Positions 60,186-64,000 of a stretch of 64,000 nt of DNA are shown in pieces; within the stretch, counting starts at the first letter, position 1, and the number at the start of each line of letters is the position of its first letter. The notes under the pieces are model-generated. The model ran no database searches. It had not been told where the DNA came from and saw only the letters and a list, made by a program, of their open reading frames with translations. Source of the stretch: an uncultured Porphyromonadaceae bacterium (GTDB taxonomy: Bacteria > Bacteroidota > Bacteroidia > Bacteroidales > Muribaculaceae); NCBI GenBank assembly GCA_905202215.1, contig CAJKRG010000009.1, positions 1 to 64,000 on the forward strand, given 5' to 3'. Both the position numbers and the translations under genes were made by a program.

Positions 60186-61405
60186 GCGAGCATGGCGGCG
60201 GCGCGGCGGAGGGCGGCGGCGAAGGCATCTACTTCGGCCTCGGTGTTGTAGAGGGCAAATGAGGCGCGGACTGTGCCTTCGATGCCGAAGCGTTCCATCA
60301 GCGGCTGGGCGCAGTGGTGGCCTGTGCGTACCTCAATGCCCATCTGGTCGAGGAGTACGCCTGTGTCGTAGTGGTGGGCGTCGCCGACCAGAAACGACAG
60401 TATGGCGGATTTGCCGGGCGCTGTCCCGTATATGCGCAGGCCGGGAATTGTGGAGATAGCTTCGGTAGCGCGTGCGAGGAGCATTTCCTCGTGAGCCGCG
60501 ATACGGCTTATGCCGACATTCTCGATGTAGTCTATCGCCTTGGTGAGAGCTGCAGCGTCGATGAAGTCGGGTGTCCCGGCCTCGAATTTGTAGGGAAGGT
60601 CGGCCCAGGTGGTGCCTGAGAAGCTGACATGGCCTATCATCTCGCCTCCACCCTGATATGGAGGCATGGCTTCCAGAAGGTCGCGGCGCCCGTAGAGTAT
60701 GCCTACTCCTGTGGGGCCGTACATTTTGTGAGATGAAAACGCATAGAAGTCGGCGCCGAGTGCTTTTACGTCGATTTTTTCGTGGGCTACAGCCTGAGCG
60801 CCGTCTACACAGACCACGGCACCGTGTCCATGGGCGTATGCGGCCATTTCGGCTACTGGATTGACCGTGCCGAGTACATTCGATATGTGACAGAATGATA
60901 CTAAGCGGGTGCGCGGTGTGAAGAGAGAGCGGTATGCGTCGAGATCGAGGACACCGCGATCGTCGCAAGGCACAACTTTTATTACCACTCCGCGGCGCCC
61001 TGCGAGCAGCTGCCATGGCACGATATTGGAGTGATGTTCCATGACTGTGAGAATGATCTCGTCGCCTTCGTTCAGAAGCTCGCCATACGAGGATGCCACG
61101 AGATTGATACTCTCTGTGGTTCCCCGCGTGAAGATGATCTCCTCGGTCGAATCCGCGCCGATGAATGCTCTGACACGCTCGCGGGCGCCCTCCATTGCCG
61201 CTGTGGCTTTCTGCGAGAGGCAGTGCACGCCACGGTGTACGTTGGCTTTTGAGTGCGTGTACAGTCGTTCTATCTCCTCGACCACCTGACGCGGTGTCTG
61301 CGATGTTGCGGTATTGTCGAGATAGATAAGCGGTTTGCCGTAAACAGTGTCGGCGAGTATCGGAAAGTCGTGGCGCAGTGCCTCGACGTCGTGGATTTCT
61401 TTCAT
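60182..61405 (-). CDS. sufS: Cysteine desulfurase SufS
   Basis: A 407-residue PLP enzyme that takes sulfur from cysteine for Fe-S assembly. The PLP Lys is in SSHKMYGPTGVGILYG, and the active-site Cys in RTGHHCAQPLM. FTRGTTESINLVASSYG and DGAQAVAH also match. It belongs to the SUF system, being last in sufB-sufC-sufD-sufS. The ATG overlaps the sufD stop by 4 bp. Type II (SufS/CsdB) is clear from the position of the Cys and the operon. Confidence 0.97.
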   Translation of the reverse strand: MKEIHDVEALRHDFPILADTVYGKPLIYLDNTATSQTPRQVVEEIERLYTHSKANVHRGVHCLSQKATAAMEGARERVRAFIGADSTEEIIFTRGTTESINLVASSYGELLNEGDEIILTVMEHHSNIVPWQLLAGRRGVVIKVVPCDDRGVLDLDAYRSLFTPRTRLVSFCHISNVLGTVNPVAEMAAYAHGHGAVVCVDGAQAVAHEKIDVKALGADFYAFSSHKMYGPTGVGILYGRRDLLEAMPPYQGGGEMIGHVSFSGTTWADLPYKFEAGTPDFIDAAALTKAIDYIENVGISRIAAHEEMLLARATEAISTIPGLRIYGTAPGKSAILSFLVGDAHHYDTGVLLDQMGIEVRTGHHCAQPLMERFGIEGTVRASFALYNTEAEVDAFAAALRRAAAMLA

Positions 61406-62781
61406 TCTGCAGTAGATTGATTGTGGCATGCGGTGGCGCATGTGTTGCAGTCGGCCGAAGCGCCTGAAAGGCGTTTCTCGACAAGGATATGGAGGCGCTG
61501 ACGCAATACCTCGAACGATATGTTGTCGATCACATCGACCATAAAGGCCTGTGTGAGCATGCGTTTTGCTTCGTCGCGTGGTATGCCGCGGGTTTCCATG
61601 TAGAAGAGGGCGCGCTCATCGAGCTGTCCTGTAGTGGCACCGTGGCTGCACTTCACCTCGTCGCAGTAGATCTCGAGCTGGGGCGAGGCCTCCATGCGAG
61701 CCGCAGGCGATTCGAGGATATTGCGGTTTGTCTGTGCCGCATCGGTGAAACGGGCTGATTCCTCGACAATGATGCGTCCTCCGAAGGCTCCGCGGGCATT
61801 GTCGAAAAGTGCGTTTTTGAATACCTGACGGCTGGTGCAGTGCGTGCCGGTATGGCGCAGCACCACACTGTCGGAGCAGATCTGATCGCCCGACATGATC
61901 GCCAGGCCGCTGAGCGATGTATGGGCGTGGTCGCCGGGAACGTCGATCTCGAATTCGTTGCGGCTGACGCCTCCGCTGAGAAAATCGGTGTTGACTGTCA
62001 GGCGCGAATCCCTTTCCTGTATCGCGCGGAGACGGAAGAGACGACGTGTTGCCGCCGACGACTCCTCGATGTCGTAGAACTCAACTTCGGCGCCGGCGTC
62101 GGCCTGTATGTGTACTCTCTGAAGATTGAGATGATGCACATCTGGTGTCTGGCTGTGGTCACACAGGAGTATCTTCACTTTCGACCCCTCGCAGGCATGC
62201 ACGAGGAGGCGCCGCGGTGTGAGCATGGGTACCGGCGAATTGAAGATGTTGACAATCTGCACGGCTTTGTCGACTTCGGTATGCGGTGCCACGCGGACGT
62301 AGATGCCGTCGTGGGTCAGGGCGTCGGAAATCGCGTCGGCGATATCTCCGTTTTCTCCGCTTTCGGCAAGCATGGCTGCGGCATCATCGGTGAATTCGGC
62401 CGGAACCTGCCGCAGGCTGCATACGGTGAGACCTTGCGGGAGATTGCGCTGCAGAATGTCGGTGGGCCTGAATATATCGTTGGCGACGACAGCGAGGAGG
62501 CTGTTGAGCTGTGGCACACCGCAGCGGAAAGATGCGGCGACGTCGGCTGTCATCGGCACACGGGCTATGTTGACGCCATAGTCGGGAGCGAAGAGTGTGT
62601 CGAGGCGGCATTCCGGAATCTCGCCCGGAGCGGCCTTGTATGCCTCCATGGCCTCCGGCATGGCCGTCTCTCCCTTGAGATTGATCTGCGCCAGATGTGC
62701 CGGCCGGTCGTTGGCCAGTACGGCGCCGTGATCCCGCACGAGGGCGAGGTATTGGGCGAATGCTTTGTCAGGCTTGCTCAT
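61402..62781 (-). CDS. sufD: Fe-S cluster scaffold protein SufD
   Basis: A 459-residue SufBD-family scaffold partner. The core beta-helix is in the second half (HLNLQRVHIQADAGAEVEFYDIEES, NTDFLSGGVSRNEFEIDVPGDHAHTSLSGLAIM, QVFKNALFDNARGAFGGRIIVEE). The end is ATTGQLDERALFYMETRGIPRDEAKRMLTQAF with a family His in CSHGATTG. The ATG at 62781 is chosen over one nine codons earlier because it gives MSKPDKAFAQYL and a short 14-bp overlap with sufC. Confidence 0.96.
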   Translation of the reverse strand: MSKPDKAFAQYLALVRDHGAVLANDRPAHLAQINLKGETAMPEAMEAYKAAPGEIPECRLDTLFAPDYGVNIARVPMTADVAASFRCGVPQLNSLLAVVANDIFRPTDILQRNLPQGLTVCSLRQVPAEFTDDAAAMLAESGENGDIADAISDALTHDGIYVRVAPHTEVDKAVQIVNIFNSPVPMLTPRRLLVHACEGSKVKILLCDHSQTPDVHHLNLQRVHIQADAGAEVEFYDIEESSAATRRLFRLRAIQERDSRLTVNTDFLSGGVSRNEFEIDVPGDHAHTSLSGLAIMSGDQICSDSVVLRHTGTHCTSRQVFKNALFDNARGAFGGRIIVEESARFTDAAQTNRNILESPAARMEASPQLEIYCDEVKCSHGATTGQLDERALFYMETRGIPRDEAKRMLTQAFMVDVIDNISFEVLRQRLHILVEKRLSGASADCNTCATACHNQSTAE

Positions 62782-63538
62782 TGTCAACCTCCTGTTTAAT
62801 CCAGTCATAGCCCTTTTCTTCGAGTTCGAGAGCCAGTTCGGGGCCGCCGGTGTGGACTATTCGGCCCTTGTAGAGAATATGTACGTAGTCGGGCTTGATG
62901 TAGTCGAGAAGACGCTGGTAGTGTGTGATGACTATAGTGGCGTTTTTGTCGGTCTTCAGTTTGTTGACGCCGCCGGCCACAATGCGGAGCGCGTCGATGT
63001 CGAGACCGCTGTCGGTCTCGTCGAGAATAGCGACGCGGGGTTCGAGCATTGCCATCTGGAAGATCTCGTTACGCTTTTTCTCGCCTCCTGAGAAGCCTTC
63101 GTTGACCGAGCGGGATGCGAGTTTGTTGTCAAGCTCGACAACGGCGCGTTTCTGGCGCATGGTCTTCAGGAATTCGGCGGCGCTCATCGGTTCGAGACCG
63201 AGATACTTGCGTTTGGCGTTGATAGCCGCGCGCATGAAGTTGACCATGGTCACTCCAGGAATCTCCACCGGATACTGGAAGGACAGAAACAGACCCTCGT
63301 GCGAACGGTCTTCGGGGCTGAGGGCCAGCAGATCGGTTCCCGCGAGCGTGGCCGATCCGCCGAGGACGGTAAAACGCGGGTCGCCGGCAAGAACCCCCGA
63401 CAGGGTACTCTTGCCCGAACCGTTCGGACCCATTATGGCGTGAACTTCGCCCGGGCGCACGGTGAGATTGATGCCGCGCAGTATTTCCTTGCCGTCGATT
63501 CCGGCACGCAGATTTTCAACTTTCAGTAAATCTTCCAT
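62768..63538 (-). CDS. sufC: Fe-S assembly ATPase SufC
   Basis: A 256-residue ABC-type ATPase driving the SufBCD scaffold. Walker A is MGPNGSGKST, the signature FSGGEKKRNEIFQMAML, and Walker B VAILDETDSGLDIDALR. DYIKPDYVHILYKGRIV is typical of SufC. Overlaps sufD and follows sufB by about 80 bp. Confidence 0.98.
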   Translation of the reverse strand: MEDLLKVENLRAGIDGKEILRGINLTVRPGEVHAIMGPNGSGKSTLSGVLAGDPRFTVLGGSATLAGTDLLALSPEDRSHEGLFLSFQYPVEIPGVTMVNFMRAAINAKRKYLGLEPMSAAEFLKTMRQKRAVVELDNKLASRSVNEGFSGGEKKRNEIFQMAMLEPRVAILDETDSGLDIDALRIVAGGVNKLKTDKNATIVITHYQRLLDYIKPDYVHILYKGRIVHTGGPELALELEEKGYDWIKQEVDNEQA

Positions 63539-63577
63539 ATATAGTGTTCAATTCATTTCGATGTTTGTAAAGGCAGA

Positions 63578-63594
63578 AGCCTCCGCAGGAGGCT
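63578..63594 (-). repeat. Short hairpin between sufB and sufC
   Basis: AGCCTCC / GGAGGCT with a 3-nt loop (GCA) in the 80-bp sufB-sufC gap. There is no T run, so a role in transcript processing or stability is more likely than termination. Confidence 0.5.
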
Positions 63595-63618
63595 GTTGGA
63601 TTGATAAACCTCTGCTTA

Positions 63619-64000
63619 TCAGCCGACGGAGCCTTCGAGGGTTATGGCCAGCAGTTTCTGGGCTTCGACGGCGAACTCCATGGGGAGTTTGTTCATCACC
63701 TCTTTGGCGTATCCGTTCACAATCAGCGCTATGGCCTCTTCAGTGGGTATGCCGCGCTGGTTGCAATAAAATATCTGATCTTCCGATATTTTGGAGGTTG
63801 TGGCTTCGTGCTCTACCACGGCGGAACTGTTGGCGACATCGATTACCGGGAAGGTATGTGCTCCGCAGGTGCCGCTGAGCAGCAGCGAGTCGCACTGGGT
63901 ATAGTTGCGCACGCCTTCGGCCTTGGGCGCTACTTTGACCAGGCCACGGTAGCTGTTCTGGCTGTGACCGGCCGAAATGCCTTTGCTGACTATGGTCGAG
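63619..64000 (-). CDS. sufB: Fe-S cluster scaffold protein SufB (C-terminal part)
   Basis: The C-terminal 126 residues of SufB, cut by the window end. The reading frame is open to base 64000. Visible segments are STIVSKGISAGHSQNSYRGLVKVAPKAEG, LLLSGTCGAHTFPVIDVANSSAVVEHEATTSKISEDQIFYCNQRGIPTEEAIALIVNGYAKEVM in pieces, and the end LLAITLEGSVG. The cluster-binding Cys of the TCGAHTFP region is present. First gene of the suf operon here, so the promoter lies outside the window. Confidence 0.96.
   Translation of the reverse strand, partial: STIVSKGISAGHSQNSYRGLVKVAPKAEGVRNYTQCDSLLLSGTCGAHTFPVIDVANSSAVVEHEATTSKISEDQIFYCNQRGIPTEEAIALIVNGYAKEVMNKLPMEFAVEAQKLLAITLEGSVG

Overview
The window reads as one piece of a Bacteroidales chromosome. 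The evidence is the Bacteroidota promoter signature (TAnnTTTG, sometimes with TTTG about 20 bp upstream), the scarcity of Shine-Dalgarno sites, a tmRNA tag ending in GENNYALAA, several type IX secretion (T9SS) genes, DUF3078, an acetyltransferase, ThrE split into two genes, and GH29/GH115 glycosidases. The fairly high GC of the coding regions would suit a Muribaculaceae-like gut member, but that family placement is inference. About 58 genes are supported, most on the minus strand. No CRISPR array, insertion sequence, rRNA or tRNA was seen. The only stretch over 300 bases without a protein gene (about 30.17-30.73 kb) holds ssrA.

Layout. 0-2.3 kb: the end of an unknown gene, an ECF sigma factor with a membrane-protein partner, and folK. 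2.3-7.3 kb: the rimP-nusA-infB-folK operon with a hairpin-bearing leader. 7.5-8.6 kb: an AT-rich YhcG-type nuclease gene inserted on the opposite strand. 8.6-14.9 kb: rex, a shortened FAH-like protein, a PorU-like C25 protein, porV and ispF. 14.9-24.1 kb: a tripartite ABC efflux system (HlyD-type adaptor, ATPase, two permeases, TolC-type channel) followed by a sigma-54 activator and its histidine kinase. A consensus sigma-54 promoter precedes the adaptor gene. 24.2-26.6 kb: a secreted GH29 alpha-L-fucosidase divergent from an AraC regulator, with a candidate operator between them. 26.8-30.2 kb: split ThrE exporter, LysR regulator, SGNH esterase. 30.2-33.9 kb: tmRNA, small membrane proteins, flavin reductase, acetyltransferase, Ig-like protein, ECF sigma factor. 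34.1-43 kb: membrane pyrophosphatase, a tightly overlapping ubiE-DUF3078-unknown-unknown set, purC, phoH and an SDR enzyme. 43.1-51.1 kb: CobW GTPase, canonical PorU, GH25 lysozyme, a candidate small RNA, comF, panB. 51.1-58 kb: porZ, rdgB, leuS, nadA. 58.2-64 kb: secreted GH115 enzyme and the sufBCDS Fe-S operon, with sufB cut by the window end.

Two themes stand out. First, every intercistronic gap of the efflux cluster, plus several neighbouring gaps, carries a hairpin made of short repeated words. The 5' arm is purine-rich and the 3' arm is its pyrimidine complement. The architecture is kept but the word differs from gap to gap. Second, three or four parts of the T9SS attachment complex (PorV, PorZ and two PorU-like C25 proteins) lie within 45 kb, and one of the two PorU-like proteins is strongly diverged.
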